A DNA stretch of 64,000 bases. It comes from Planomonospora sp. ID67723. Its GTDB lineage: Bacteria; Actinomycetota; Actinomycetes; Streptosporangiales; Streptosporangiaceae. The DNA lies in assembly GCF_015711605.1 (NCBI RefSeq), contig NZ_JABTEZ010000001.1:524001-588000 (forward strand), read 5' to 3'. Numbering within the stretch: position 1 is the first letter of the stretch; the number at the start of each line of letters is the position of its first letter. This document shows, piece after piece, positions 45,649 through 55,200 of the stretch. Below the pieces are notes generated by a model that saw nothing but the letters and a program-made list of their open reading frames with translations, was not told the origin of the DNA and did not search any database. Position numbers and translations under genes: made by a program.

Positions 45649-46074
45649 ATGAGCGGAATCGACGACTTCCTCGACAGGGCGCGCGGCAGGCTGAAGCGGT
45701 TGTCCCCGCAGGAGGCCTGGTGGGCGGCCCGGGACCGCGGGCTGATCGTGGACATCCGGCCGGCGTACCAGCGGGCGGCCGACGGGGAGATCACCGGTGC
45801 GATCGTCATCGAACGCAACCATCTCGAATGGCGGCTCGACCCGGCCTGCCCGGCCCGCATCGCCGAGGCGGTCTCGGCCGACCTGCGATGGATCATCATC
45901 TGCGACGAGGGCTACTCCTCGTCGCTGGCGGCCGCGGCGCTCCACGACATCGGGCTCACCGCCGCCACCGACGTCATCGGCGGCTTCCAGCAGTGGCGCG
46001 AAGCGGGGCTGCCCGTGGCCAGGCCGGGGTCCCCCGCCCGGCCGCGCCTGGCACTCGCCGACCGCAGGATCTGA
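45649..46074 (+). CDS. Single-domain rhodanese
   Basis: A 141-residue rhodanese (sulfurtransferase) domain. It shows the domain start IVDIRP, the arginine-rich start of the substrate face, the active-site loop CDEGYSSSLAA with Cys85 and the closing VIGGFQQWREAGLPV. It may carry persulfide or, given the divergent selA, selenium; this link is only positional. The ATG at 45649 has a GGAG site. The gene converges on the DUF1622 gene with a hairpin between. Confidence 0.82.
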   Translation: MSGIDDFLDRARGRLKRLSPQEAWWAARDRGLIVDIRPAYQRAADGEITGAIVIERNHLEWRLDPACPARIAEAVSADLRWIIICDEGYSSSLAAAALHDIGLTAATDVIGGFQQWREAGLPVARPGSPARPRLALADRRI

Positions 46075-46088
46075 TCCGGGAACGGCAG

Positions 46089-46109
46089 GGCGGGATCCGC
46101 GATCCCGCC
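46089..46109. terminator. Bidirectional terminator hairpin
   Basis: GGCGGGATC and GATCCCGCC form a perfect nine-base stem with a CGC loop between convergent rhodanese and DUF1622 genes. A second hairpin (CCTCGGG/CCCGAGG) follows at about 46112-46138. Confidence 0.6.
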
Positions 46110-46142
46110 GTCCTCGGGCGCCTGCCCGCGCACCCGAGGATC

Positions 46143-46535
46143 TCAGCCGTCCGCGGCGTCGGGCGTGCGACGGCGACGGGCCTGCTCCACCGAGCGGCCC
46201 TCCTGTTCGATCTCCCGGCTCAGGAAGAAGTTCAGCGCGGTCCGGATCGCCGCGATCGCCGCCAGTTGCCCGATCTGCGTGAAGCTCGGCGCGATGGCCG
46301 TGCGGAGTACGTCCCCGGCTAGCTGGAACTCCAGGCCCAGTGCCAGGAAGCGCCCCAGGAACAGGCGGACGGAGATGAACCCGTCGTCGGCGGAGCGCCT
46401 CACCGCGGCCACGACGAACCGGACGAAGGCCACCGCCGCACCGGCGAAGATGATGATCACCCCAGCCGCTTCGACCAGGCGGACCAGCAGGTCCACGGCG
46501 TGGCGCAGCGCCTCCTCGGGCAGGATGTCCGGCAT
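46143..46535 (-). CDS. DUF1622 membrane protein
   Basis: A 130-residue integral membrane protein of the DUF1622 family: helix 1 at residues 18-42 (VEAAGVIIIFAGAAVAFVRFV), the conserved RLFLGRFLALGLEFQLAGDVL block and helix 2-3 (IGQLAAIAAIRTALNFFLSREIEQE). Function unknown; the family is widespread as single genes. It converges on the rhodanese gene. Confidence 0.82.
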   Translation of the reverse strand: MPDILPEEALRHAVDLLVRLVEAAGVIIIFAGAAVAFVRFVVAAVRRSADDGFISVRLFLGRFLALGLEFQLAGDVLRTAIAPSFTQIGQLAAIAAIRTALNFFLSREIEQEGRSVEQARRRRTPDAADG

Positions 46536-46640
46536 GCGGTGCTGTTACCCGCACATCCGGCGTCTAACGTCACACCGCCGATCGCCGGAGATCCAGCGGT
46601 CGATCCCGGATAAGGCGGACGCGCGGCAGTCCGCTCGGGA

Positions 46641-46978
46641 GCGTGCTCCGAATCCTCGCTCACCCTGGTCGTCGGCATCGCCCTGCTGGGCCTCGCCGCC
46701 GCGGACGTGGCGGGCGAGGCGGTCGCGACGGCCGGGCGCACCAATGCGCTGATGGCCGAGCTGGGCGACTCCTCTGCCGAGATCGGCAGCGTGGTGAAGG
46801 CGATCACTTCGATCGCCGAGCAGACCAACCTCCTGGCACTGAACGCCACCATCGAGGCGGCGCGTGCCGGGGAGGCGGGCAAGGGCTTCGCAGTGGTGGC
46901 CGGCGAGGTCAAGGACCTGGCGCAGGAGACGGCCAAGGCGACTGAGGACATCGCCCGGCGACGGCCTCGAGAGAACGA
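46641..46978 (+). pseudogene. Chemoreceptor (MCP) signalling-domain remnant
   Basis: About 90 residues of the methyl-accepting chemotaxis protein hairpin tip are intact ([20 protein letters not shown], then [25 protein letters not shown]). The upstream part is a short hydrophobic stretch ([20 protein letters not shown]) with no start signal, and the frame ends inside the convergent WYL gene. Sensor, HAMP and most of the signalling helices are missing. It is a relic of a receptor gene. Confidence 0.75.
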
Positions 46979-47938
46979 TCACCTCGCCCGTACGGCGTGC
47001 AGACAGCGGGCGGCCTGGGCGCGGAGGGCGTCCGCGAGCTCCGGCGGGCCGCTGGTGAGGGTGAAGCCGACGTCCACCGAGGTGATCATCCAGACCAGGG
47101 CGGACGGGGTTTCGGCGCCGACGTGCAGCAGGCACCTGTGGTCGTCGACGGCCTCGACGACGCCCATGCCGGGCCAGACCCGGTCGGCGACGGCCTCGGC
47201 GGACTCGTGCAGGGTGACGGTCGCCTGGAAGGGCCAGGTCCGCGAGGACAGCCGGCGTGCCAGGTAGGCCGCGACGTCGCCGTCGGGCGGTTGCCTGGGG
47301 GCGAACCGCGGGCCGGTGGGGGCGCGGGGAGTCAGCCGGTCCACCCGGAAGGTGCGCCAGTCCTCGCGGTCGGTGTCCCAGGCCACGAGATACCAGTGCC
47401 GGCCGAAGCTGACCAGGCTGTGCGGTTCGACCGACCGGATCGTGGCCGCGTCCCGTGGGCCGGCGTAGTCGAAACGCAGCCGCTCGTGGCGGCGGCAGGC
47501 GTCCGCGATCGCCATCAGCGTGTCCGGGCTCACCGTGGGGCCGACGCCGCCGACCCGGACGGTCGCGGCGTGCAGGGTGCCGACCCGGTGACGCAGCCGG
47601 GACGGCAGCACCTGCTCGAGTTTCGTGAGCGCCCGAAGCGAGGTCTCCTCGATCCCGGAGACCGAGCCACCCGCCGCAGTGCGCAGCCCGACCGCCACCG
47701 CGACCGCCTCGTCGTCGTCGAGCAGCAGCGGCGGCAACGACGCACCGGCGCCCAGCCGGTAGCCGGCGGAGCCCCGGGTGGCGTTCACGGGGTAACCGAG
47801 CCCGCGCAGCCGTTCCACGTCGCGGCGGACCGTACGCGAGGTGACGCCCAGCCGCTCGGCGAGTTCGGCGCCCGACCAGTCGCGGTGCGTCTGCAGGAGC
47901 GACAGCAGTTTCAGCAGCCGTGCGGAGGTGTCCACCAT
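46979..47938 (-). CDS. WYL-domain transcriptional regulator (YafY/DeoR-type HTH)
   Basis: A 319-residue regulator with an HTH_11 domain (residues 1-60: [20 protein letters not shown], then [16 protein letters not shown]) and a WYL domain (about 140-210) that binds nucleotides or other ligands, followed by the WYL C-terminal extension. It is divergent from the epoxide hydrolase gene, with a perfect inverted repeat in the 63-nt gap, so it probably represses or activates both genes. CAATCT seven bases before the ATG and no Shine-Dalgarno site point to leaderless translation. Confidence 0.88.
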   Translation of the reverse strand: MVDTSARLLKLLSLLQTHRDWSGAELAERLGVTSRTVRRDVERLRGLGYPVNATRGSAGYRLGAGASLPPLLLDDDEAVAVAVGLRTAAGGSVSGIEETSLRALTKLEQVLPSRLRHRVGTLHAATVRVGGVGPTVSPDTLMAIADACRRHERLRFDYAGPRDAATIRSVEPHSLVSFGRHWYLVAWDTDREDWRTFRVDRLTPRAPTGPRFAPRQPPDGDVAAYLARRLSSRTWPFQATVTLHESAEAVADRVWPGMGVVEAVDDHRCLLHVGAETPSALVWMITSVDVGFTLTSGPPELADALRAQAARCLHAVRAR

Positions 47939-47959
47939 GCCGTCAAGATTGCCCGATCC

Positions 47960-47980
47960 TTAGGACCGCAACTGTCCTAA
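47960..47980. promoter_or_regulatory. Inverted repeat operator between WYL regulator and epoxide hydrolase
   Basis: TTAGGAC and GTCCTAA are perfect inverted arms with a seven-base spacer (CGCAACT) in the middle of the 63-bp divergent gap, overlapping both promoters. Likely binding site for the WYL regulator. Confidence 0.65.
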
Positions 47981-47988
47981 CCGGTCCA

Positions 47989-47994
47989 TAGCGT
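47989..47994 (+). promoter_or_regulatory. -10 box of epoxide hydrolase gene
   Basis: TAGCGT seven bases before the ATG at 48002 with no ribosome binding site suggests leaderless transcription. Confidence 0.45.
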
Positions 47995-48001
47995 TGCCGA
48001 C

Positions 48002-49252
48002 ATGACGAACCCGCAGCAGGGCGTGGAGATCCGCCCGTTCCGCATCGACATCCCCCAGGCCCAGCTCGACGACCTGAGCGCTCGGCTGGCGAACACCCGC
48101 TGGCCGGACGAGCTTCCGGGGGTCGGCTGGAGCCGGGGTGTGCCGGTGGGATACCTGAAGGAGCTCGCCGAATACTGGCGCACCGGCTACGACTGGCGGA
48201 CCCACGAGGCGGCGATCAACGAGCATCCGCAGTACGTCGCCGCCGTCGACGGGCAGGACATCCACTTCCTGCACGTGCGCTCACCCGAGCCCGACGCCGT
48301 CGCGCTGCTGCTGTTGCACGGCTGGCCGGGCGGGGTCGTGGACTTCCTCGACGTCATCGGGCCGCTGTCGGATCCCCGCGCGCACGGCGGGGACCCGGCC
48401 ACCGCCTTCCACCTGGTGATCCCGTCGTTGCCGGGATTCGGGTTCTCCACCCCGCTGGCCGGGCCGGGCATGGGCCCCGCCCGCATGGCCGGGCTGTTCG
48501 CACGGCTGATGGCCCGGCTCGGCTACGGCAGGTACGGCGTGCAGGGCTATGACACCGGCTCATGGGTCGCCCCCGAAATCGGCAGGCAGGCCCCCGACCA
48601 TGTCATCGGCGTCCACATGAACGGCATGATCACCTTCCCTGTCGGCGCGGAAGGCGAGATGGACGGCCTCACCGAGACCGAGCAGCGGCGCTGGCAGGCG
48701 ATGCAGAACTTCAACGACGGCTACCTGCAGTGCAACTCCAAACGCCCGCAGACGGTGGCGTACGGCCTGCACGACTCCCCGGTCGGCCAGCTCGCCTGGA
48801 TCGTCGAGAAGTTCAAGGAGCTCACCGACCCCGAAGACGGTCTCCCCGAGGACAGCGTCGACCGCGACCGCATCCTCACCGACGTCTCGATCTACTGGCT
48901 CACCGGCACGGCCGGATCGGCGGCGCAGGTGTACTACGAGGAGATCTCCGCCAGCGCCTGGAGCGGGACCGCCGACCAGTGGAGCGACGGCTCCGGTGAC
49001 GGCGCCGGCTGGGGCGGGGGCACAGACGGCGGCGCGGGCGACTGGACGGGCGACTGGGCGGTGGCTCAGCGCGGGACGGTGCCGACCGGTGCGCTGGTCT
49101 CCGCCCACGACGTGACCATCCGCCGATGGGCCGAGCGCGACCACAACATCGTGCACTGGACCGAACTCGGCGAGGGCGGGCACTTCCTCTCGATGGAGGC
49201 GCCGGACCTGCTGGTCGGCGACGTTCGCGAGTTCTTCGGCAAGCTGCGCTGA
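48002..49252 (+). CDS. Epoxide hydrolase (EHN + alpha/beta hydrolase)
   Basis: A 416-residue alpha/beta hydrolase with an amino-terminal epoxide-hydrolase (EHN) domain (residues 8-115: [28 protein letters not shown]). The catalytic Asp is in QGYDTGSW, the oxyanion block is HGWPG, and the His is in GGHFLSME; this set gives water addition to epoxides. Between about residues 320 and 355 lies a Gly/Asp/Trp-rich low-complexity insertion ([20 protein letters not shown]) not usual in the family. Divergent from the WYL regulator, which probably controls it. Confidence 0.88.
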   Translation: MTNPQQGVEIRPFRIDIPQAQLDDLSARLANTRWPDELPGVGWSRGVPVGYLKELAEYWRTGYDWRTHEAAINEHPQYVAAVDGQDIHFLHVRSPEPDAVALLLLHGWPGGVVDFLDVIGPLSDPRAHGGDPATAFHLVIPSLPGFGFSTPLAGPGMGPARMAGLFARLMARLGYGRYGVQGYDTGSWVAPEIGRQAPDHVIGVHMNGMITFPVGAEGEMDGLTETEQRRWQAMQNFNDGYLQCNSKRPQTVAYGLHDSPVGQLAWIVEKFKELTDPEDGLPEDSVDRDRILTDVSIYWLTGTAGSAAQVYYEEISASAWSGTADQWSDGSGDGAGWGGGTDGGAGDWTGDWAVAQRGTVPTGALVSAHDVTIRRWAERDHNIVHWTELGEGGHFLSMEAPDLLVGDVREFFGKLR

Positions 49253-49334
49253 GACGGGGCCCGCGGACCGGCGCGCCGGCCCCCGGAGCCGCCGGCGTCC
49301 TCGACCCTGAAGCAGAGCGGTGTCCCGGTCCCGG

Positions 49335-51320
49335 TCAGAGCAGCAGGTCTTCGGGACGGGCGAGCTCGCGGGGCGAGGATGCGATCTCCAGCCGTTCGAG
49401 CGGGTCGGCCTCGATGTGCGGATCGAGGCGCAGGCCGGTGAGGTTGGCGATGCTCCGTACGGGGACCTGGAACGTCCGGTAGGCGCCGTAGGAGAACGAC
49501 TCCTCGGTGGGCAGTTCGTCGATCAGGGCGGCCTGGCTGAGGAGGTAGCCGGTCACGGACAGGGCGCCGGACTCCTTGACCATCGCGATGATCTTCCAGA
49601 ACTGGCGCGGCAGCTGGACACCGCGATAGGTGTCGTCGTCGTCGGCCAGAACCGGCCCGGTGAACACGCTGACGGCCAGGTCGTGGGTGTCGGCGTTGTT
49701 CAGCACGTAGTCCTCCAGCCCGAGCCACAAGGTCTGGCCCGCGTTGAAGGCGTGGTGCTGGGGCGTGGAGTTGGTGAAGTGGAAGGTGTCGTCGTTGGCC
49801 GCCCTGGCCTGGACGTCGGTCGTGCCCCAGGCGGGGTCGAGGCGGCGCACCAGGTGCCCGCGGTCCAGGTCGTTGTCGCGGTAGACGGCCTCGCCGGTCT
49901 GCTCCTCGGCCGGTATCCGCGGGTCGAAGATCCAGCGGTCGCTCTCCCGCCTCGGGCGCTGGGAGAGCTTCCCGTCGATGTTGCAGGCGGTGAACAGCGC
50001 GAGCCGCCGCTGACGGTGCATGACGACGCTGAAGTGGTGGTAGCGCAGTTCGGCGGAGGCGACCGCGGCCAGTTCGGGTGACGGGACGGGCAACGGAAGC
50101 GGATGGGCCAGGAACGCCGGGTCGTAGCCTCCGCGCCCGGCGTAGTCGGGGTCGATCGCGGCCGCCTCGGTCGTCACCGGGGCCGGGCTTTCGAGCCGGA
50201 CCGTGACCTCCAGCGGGACCGAGATCGTGATCTCGCCGTCCCGCGCGGGCCGGGAGCCCGTCACGGCGAAGGCCGCCGGCGCCGCGCCGTCCGGGGACGG
50301 GGGCGCCACCGGGGACACCAGCGGGGACGTCACCGGGGACACCGACGGGGGCAGGGCGGGGGTCACGAGCTCGGTCCGCCCGGAGACGAAGAGCTGGTCG
50401 GCGAGCGCGCGCTGCGCCGGCGGCAGGGACGCCCCGCGCACGAACAGGCAGATCCGGCTGATCCGGATCCCCTCGTTGACGAACTTCCCGAAGCCGTCGT
50501 CGGCCACCGGCACGGCCGCGTGATGGAGCGCGACGATCTCCCACTGGTCGTTGAACACCGGCGAGCCGGACGATCCCGGTTCGGTGTCGGCCACGTAGTG
50601 CAGGAACCGGTCGAGGATGTCGACGACCCGGTTCTCGCGGAGAGCCACCTGCTTCTTCTCCCCGCGCGGGTGCTGCACGATCGTGACGAACTCGCCGACG
50701 ATCGCCTTGCCCTCGGACTCGATCAGCCGGTTGAACCCGAGCACCGCCAGCTCGGCGACCGGTGCGCGGACGGCGACCAGGGCGAAGTCGAGCTCGTCGT
50801 CGGCCAGGAAGAACCGGTCCGGATCGAGCGGGTGCACCATGGTGCTCAGCGGCCTGCCGTCGATCCCGTCCTGGTAGTTGAACTCGATCAGGCTGTTGCG
50901 GGCCGTGTCGGCGTCGGGCAGCACGTGGTGGTTGGTCAGCAGCAGCACCGGGGACACCAGCGACCCGGTGCCGAAGCCCGCCAGCCGTCCATGGCCGTCG
51001 CGGATGTTCACCCGCCCCACGGCACGTGCCGCGGCCACTCCGGCATCGAGGTAGCGCACACCCACGAAGTCCGCGGTGTTGATGATCTTCTCGAGCTGCG
51101 CGTCCGCTCCGGGCGCGTCGCGTTCGATCAGGTCGCTGTCGCCGTAGAACCGGCTGAGCCGGTCGATGCGTTTGCCGATCCGCTCCTGGGTGTCCGCGGC
51201 GGCCAGACCACCCGGCAACGCGAGCATCGACTCGTGCTCGTGCCGTTTCGCGGCACGCTCCGCCACCCGCCGCGCAGCCGTCTCGGTCTGCCGCTCCTCC
51301 AACAGCTCGATGGACTTCAT
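49335..51320 (-). CDS. Trypsin-like serine protease fused to NUC1 endonuclease
   Basis: A 661-residue two-enzyme protein without signal peptide. Residues 1-60 are a charged helix. Residues 85-310 are a trypsin-like protease with a full triad: His132 (TNHHVL), Asp178 (LDFALV) and Ser251 (GSSGSP). A linker rich in Pro/Val/Ser (320-360) leads to a DNA/RNA non-specific endonuclease domain (about 425-640) with the DRGH motif (486-489, His489 catalytic), the metal-binding asparagine region TNSTPQHHAFN (516-526) and Glu536. Both sites look intact. A GAGGGG site fixes the ATG at 51320. Fused proteases and nucleases of this type are associated with bacterial conflict systems, but its trigger and targets are unknown. 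Confidence 0.88.
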   Translation of the reverse strand: MKSIELLEERQTETAARRVAERAAKRHEHESMLALPGGLAAADTQERIGKRIDRLSRFYGDSDLIERDAPGADAQLEKIINTADFVGVRYLDAGVAAARAVGRVNIRDGHGRLAGFGTGSLVSPVLLLTNHHVLPDADTARNSLIEFNYQDGIDGRPLSTMVHPLDPDRFFLADDELDFALVAVRAPVAELAVLGFNRLIESEGKAIVGEFVTIVQHPRGEKKQVALRENRVVDILDRFLHYVADTEPGSSGSPVFNDQWEIVALHHAAVPVADDGFGKFVNEGIRISRICLFVRGASLPPAQRALADQLFVSGRTELVTPALPPSVSPVTSPLVSPVAPPSPDGAAPAAFAVTGSRPARDGEITISVPLEVTVRLESPAPVTTEAAAIDPDYAGRGGYDPAFLAHPLPLPVPSPELAAVASAELRYHHFSVVMHRQRRLALFTACNIDGKLSQRPRRESDRWIFDPRIPAEEQTGEAVYRDNDLDRGHLVRRLDPAWGTTDVQARAANDDTFHFTNSTPQHHAFNAGQTLWLGLEDYVLNNADTHDLAVSVFTGPVLADDDDTYRGVQLPRQFWKIIAMVKESGALSVTGYLLSQAALIDELPTEESFSYGAYRTFQVPVRSIANLTGLRLDPHIEADPLERLEIASSPRELARPEDLLL

Positions 51321-51674
51321 CGCGCCGCCCCCCTCTTCTCGTCCCCGCACGCCGCCGACGGCCCCGTCCGGGGCATCACGCCTCCTGCGCACGGCTGCCG
51401 AGGAATCGTGGATCTCATGCCGGCGGCGCCCACCCGCGAGATCTCCCGTGGCGTCTGCACCGACGGCGCGGGGTCGATGGGCCGCGTCCGGAAGCTTGCC
51501 GAGCTCCTCGGACACGACGGGCTGTTCACTCCAATGCCCGAACGACACCTATATCGCTCATACCAGCACTGGATTCACAAAAATCCCTTAATCCTGCAAT
51601 AGCTTCCTTATCAGCACAAAAGCTAATGGAATGGCGAAACAGGACCGGAGGGTCGGCGCCGTACGCCGGTCTCC
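51321..51674. other. Upstream region of the protease-nuclease gene, AT-rich half
   Basis: 354 bases without a supported gene. The part at 51540-51640 is markedly AT-rich compared with the window and probably holds the promoter of the protease-nuclease gene; no clear hexamer pair could be fixed. A 60-codon plus-strand frame here was judged non-coding. Confidence 0.4.
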
Positions 51675-52451
51675 TCAGTCGGTGAACAGCTCGCGCCTGC
51701 GGAACGGGGCGAGGGCGAAGCGGACCGCGGCTCCGGCCGGGGTGAGCCGGCGCACGTGGGCGCCGTTGCGGGCGCGGGTGATCGCCCGCTCGGCCAGCCA
51801 GGGGGCGACGGTCTCGACCCGGTCGGCCAGGATGTTGAAGACCTTCTTGGCCTTCTCCAGCTCCTCGGGGCTGTAGCCGCGGGTGAGCAGGTCGGTGACC
51901 ACCATGCCGGGGCTGAGCAGCCCGACCGAGACCCCGGGCGGCACCTCCTCGGCCAGGGAGCGGGTCAGGTGGGTGAGCGCCCGCTTGCTCGCGCCGTACA
52001 CGCTGAGCCCCGGCACCGTACGGCCGTCGCTGCCGAGCCCTTCCATGTTCCACAGGTGGCCGCTCCCCTGGGCGACCATGCCCGCCAGGGCGACCGCGGA
52101 GCCGTTGAGAGCGCCGAGGAGGTTCACCTCCACGACCGACCGGGCCTGTCCGGCGGGGAGCCGCCACAGCGGGGCGCGGCTGTGGGAGACGCCGGCGTTG
52201 TTGATCCAGATGTCGACCCGGCCGTAGCGCTCGACGGCGGCGTCCCACAACGACTGGACCTGGGCGCGGTCGGTGACGTCGGCGACCATCGCCAGGACGT
52301 CGAGTTCGGCGGCCGCCTCACGCACCGAGCCGGCCCGGCTGCCGCACAGCGCCACCCGGTGGCCGCGTGCCAGGAAGGACCGGACCAGCCCGAGGCCGAT
52401 GCCCCGGGAGCCGCCGGTCACCACGATCGTCTTCACAGGGACCGTCTTCAC
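51675..52451 (-). CDS. Short-chain dehydrogenase/reductase
   Basis: A 258-residue SDR oxidoreductase with the NAD(P) site TGGSRGIGLG near residue 13, the NNAG motif, and the catalytic YGASK (Tyr-x-x-x-Lys) motif. The usual Ser preceding the Tyr by 12-14 residues is not clear: the segment reads LWNMEGLGSDG. Substrate unknown. The GTG start follows GGAGG at ten bases; the first codons are duplicated (15-bp unit) so a second GTG lies 15 nt further in. It follows the MarR gene after about 65 nt in the same direction, so the two may be cotranscribed. Confidence 0.85.
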   Translation of the reverse strand: MKTVPVKTIVVTGGSRGIGLGLVRSFLARGHRVALCGSRAGSVREAAAELDVLAMVADVTDRAQVQSLWDAAVERYGRVDIWINNAGVSHSRAPLWRLPAGQARSVVEVNLLGALNGSAVALAGMVAQGSGHLWNMEGLGSDGRTVPGLSVYGASKRALTHLTRSLAEEVPPGVSVGLLSPGMVVTDLLTRGYSPEELEKAKKVFNILADRVETVAPWLAERAITRARNGAHVRRLTPAGAAVRFALAPFRRRELFTD

Positions 52452-52455
52452 AGGG
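52431..52455. repeat. 15-bp duplication at the SDR start
   Basis: CTTCACAGGGACCGT is followed by CTTCACAGGG; the unit duplicates the first five codons (V-K-T-V-P) including the GTG start. Confidence 0.8.
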
Positions 52456-52516
52456 TCCGCACCTCCGCAATCCGAAGAGTCCGACGGAAGGAGCCGGACG
52501 CCCGCCGCGCGGCGGC

Positions 52517-52975
52517 TCAGATCGCGCTGATCAGCCTGATCAGCTGCTCACGGAAGACGGCGTAGTCTTCCAGCTCGCCGAACAGGCCGTCGGAGTCGCG
52601 TTCCTGCCGGCGCGCCTCCGCCAGCACCCGCAGCCCGGCGGCGGTGACCTCGATGAGGGTCCGGCGCCGGTCGCGCGCGTCCGTCTCCTTGACCACGTAG
52701 CCGGACCGCCGCAGGTGCTCGACCGTCCGGCTCATCGTCTGGTCGGTCACCCGGCACAACGCGGCGAGCTCGCGCTGGGGCAGCCGCCCCTCGGCCGCGT
52801 GGTGCAGGGCGATCAGGCCCGCGTGGGTGAGACCGCGGGCCGCCAGGAACTCGTGGAAGCGCCCTTCCACCACGCGGGCGGCCACCGAGAGCAGGCGGCC
52901 GGTGGGCCAGGAGCGGATGTCGGCGCGCACCGCGTCCGGGTGCCGCGCGACATACCGCTCGTCTCCTGCTGCCAC
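52517..52975 (-). CDS. MarR-family transcriptional regulator
   Basis: A 152-residue winged-helix regulator of the MarR family: HTH at residues 55-100 (LPQRELAALCRVTDQTMSRTVEHLRRSGYVVKE) with the wing DARDRRRTLIEVTAAG. I chose the GTG at 52975; a GTG at 53005 would extend it by ten residues. Divergent from the membrane protein gene at 53042 and upstream of the SDR gene; dyad-rich DNA in the 66-bp gap is a likely operator. Confidence 0.87.
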   Translation of the reverse strand: MAAGDERYVARHPDAVRADIRSWPTGRLLSVAARVVEGRFHEFLAARGLTHAGLIALHHAAEGRLPQRELAALCRVTDQTMSRTVEHLRRSGYVVKETDARDRRRTLIEVTAAGLRVLAEARRQERDSDGLFGELEDYAVFREQLIRLISAI

Positions 52976-53013
52976 CGGATCATTGTCCCAGAACCGTCCC
53001 CTCACCTCCCCCG

Positions 53014-53043
53014 ATTGTTCAGCAAGCTGATTGATTGCACAAT
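53014..53043. promoter_or_regulatory. MarR operator candidate
   Basis: The gap contains TCAGCAAGCTGA (53019-53030), flanked by ATTGT (53014-53018) and ACAAT (53039-53043), and two TTG-N5/6-CAA dyads, typical of MarR sites. It overlaps the membrane-protein start codon. Confidence 0.45.
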
Positions 53044-54082
53044 GGTCAGCGTGCTGAACGATTCGAGGCGAAGAGACGCCCACCGCGTCCTGGTCATCGG
53101 GATAGCGGCCAGCGCCGTACTCACCGGCCTGGTGTGGCTGCTCGGTCAGCGCCTGCACGGCATCCGCCTCCTGCCGGATCAGGGCGCGTCCTGGTACTAC
53201 TGGAAGCTGCCCGAACCGACCGCCTGGACCCGCGCCTCGGCCTGGCTCGGCTACGCCGCCCACCAGGCGTCGATCTGGGGGCTGATCTACTACGCCCAGA
53301 CCCGGGTCCGCCGCCCCGCCTCCGGCCTGCACGCCGTCAACGTCGTGGCGCTGGCCGTGAACTTCGGCTTCGTCCTCCTGCACACCGTGCAGACCCACCT
53401 GTTCTACGACGGCCTCGCCCAGGACGTGTCGATCTTCAGCTCGCAGGGCTCGGTCGTCCTGCTGCTGGTCGTGGTCCTGCTGATGGAGAACCGGCGCCGG
53501 GGCCTGTTCCTGGGCAGGCCGGCGCCCATCCGCGACGAGGTGACGGGGTTCGCCCGCACGTACCACGGCTACCTGTTCAGCTGGGCCGCCGTCTACACCT
53601 TCTGGTACCACCCCATGGAGGCCACCAGCGGGCACCTGATCGGCTTCTTCTACATGTTCCTGCTCCTGCTGCAGGGCAGCCTCTTCCTGACCCGGGCGCA
53701 CACCGACCGCCGGTGGACCTTCACCCTGGAGATCACGGTGGCGGTGCACGGCACCCTCGTGGCCGTCATGACCGGCGGTCCCGGCGGCGCCTGGCCGATG
53801 TTCCTGTTCGGCTTCCTCGGCATCTTCCTGATCACGCAGATGCACGGCCTCGGGCTGTCCACGGCCACCAGATGGCTGTTCGCCGCCTGTTACGCCGGTG
53901 CCGTCCTGGTGGTGTACGGCGCCCGCGGTCTCGGCTCGGTCCACGAGGTCGTCCGCATCCCCGTGGTCGAGTATCTCCTGGTCGGCGTGACGGCCGCACT
54001 GATCTGGCTCGGGCTGAGGGCCTTCCGGCTCCTGACCCGGCGGAGGAGGGCCTCCGCCGGGCGGCGGGCCCGGACACCGTGA
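53042..54082 (+). CDS. Polytopic membrane protein of unknown function
   Basis: A 346-residue integral membrane protein with about eight or nine helices (for example ASAVLTGLVWLLGQRL, ASIWGLIYYAQ, VNVVALAVNFGFVLLH, VVLLLVVVLLMEN, MFLFGFLGIFLITQM) and a short Arg-rich tail. Several His residues near membrane ends (TFWYHPME, QTHLF) could bind metal or heme. I cannot name a family. Divergent from the MarR regulator, which is its likely controller. Confidence 0.55.
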   Translation: MVSVLNDSRRRDAHRVLVIGIAASAVLTGLVWLLGQRLHGIRLLPDQGASWYYWKLPEPTAWTRASAWLGYAAHQASIWGLIYYAQTRVRRPASGLHAVNVVALAVNFGFVLLHTVQTHLFYDGLAQDVSIFSSQGSVVLLLVVVLLMENRRRGLFLGRPAPIRDEVTGFARTYHGYLFSWAAVYTFWYHPMEATSGHLIGFFYMFLLLLQGSLFLTRAHTDRRWTFTLEITVAVHGTLVAVMTGGPGGAWPMFLFGFLGIFLITQMHGLGLSTATRWLFAACYAGAVLVVYGARGLGSVHEVVRIPVVEYLLVGVTAALIWLGLRAFRLLTRRRRASAGRRARTP

Positions 54083-54086
54083 CCGC

Positions 54087-55118
<1,032 letters not shown>

Positions 55119-55200
55119 CGGTGCTCCTTGGGCGTGGAACGGACGTCTCCTCGGTGCCGCTGCGGCGGGCGTCGAGCCATTCGCAGGCGGCGTCCTCTGC

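Noticed and set aside
51420-51602. 60-codon plus-strand frame before the protease-nuclease gene
   Set aside because: Its second half uses AT-rich third positions unlike the genome and it has no ribosome binding site; the region is better read as a promoter.
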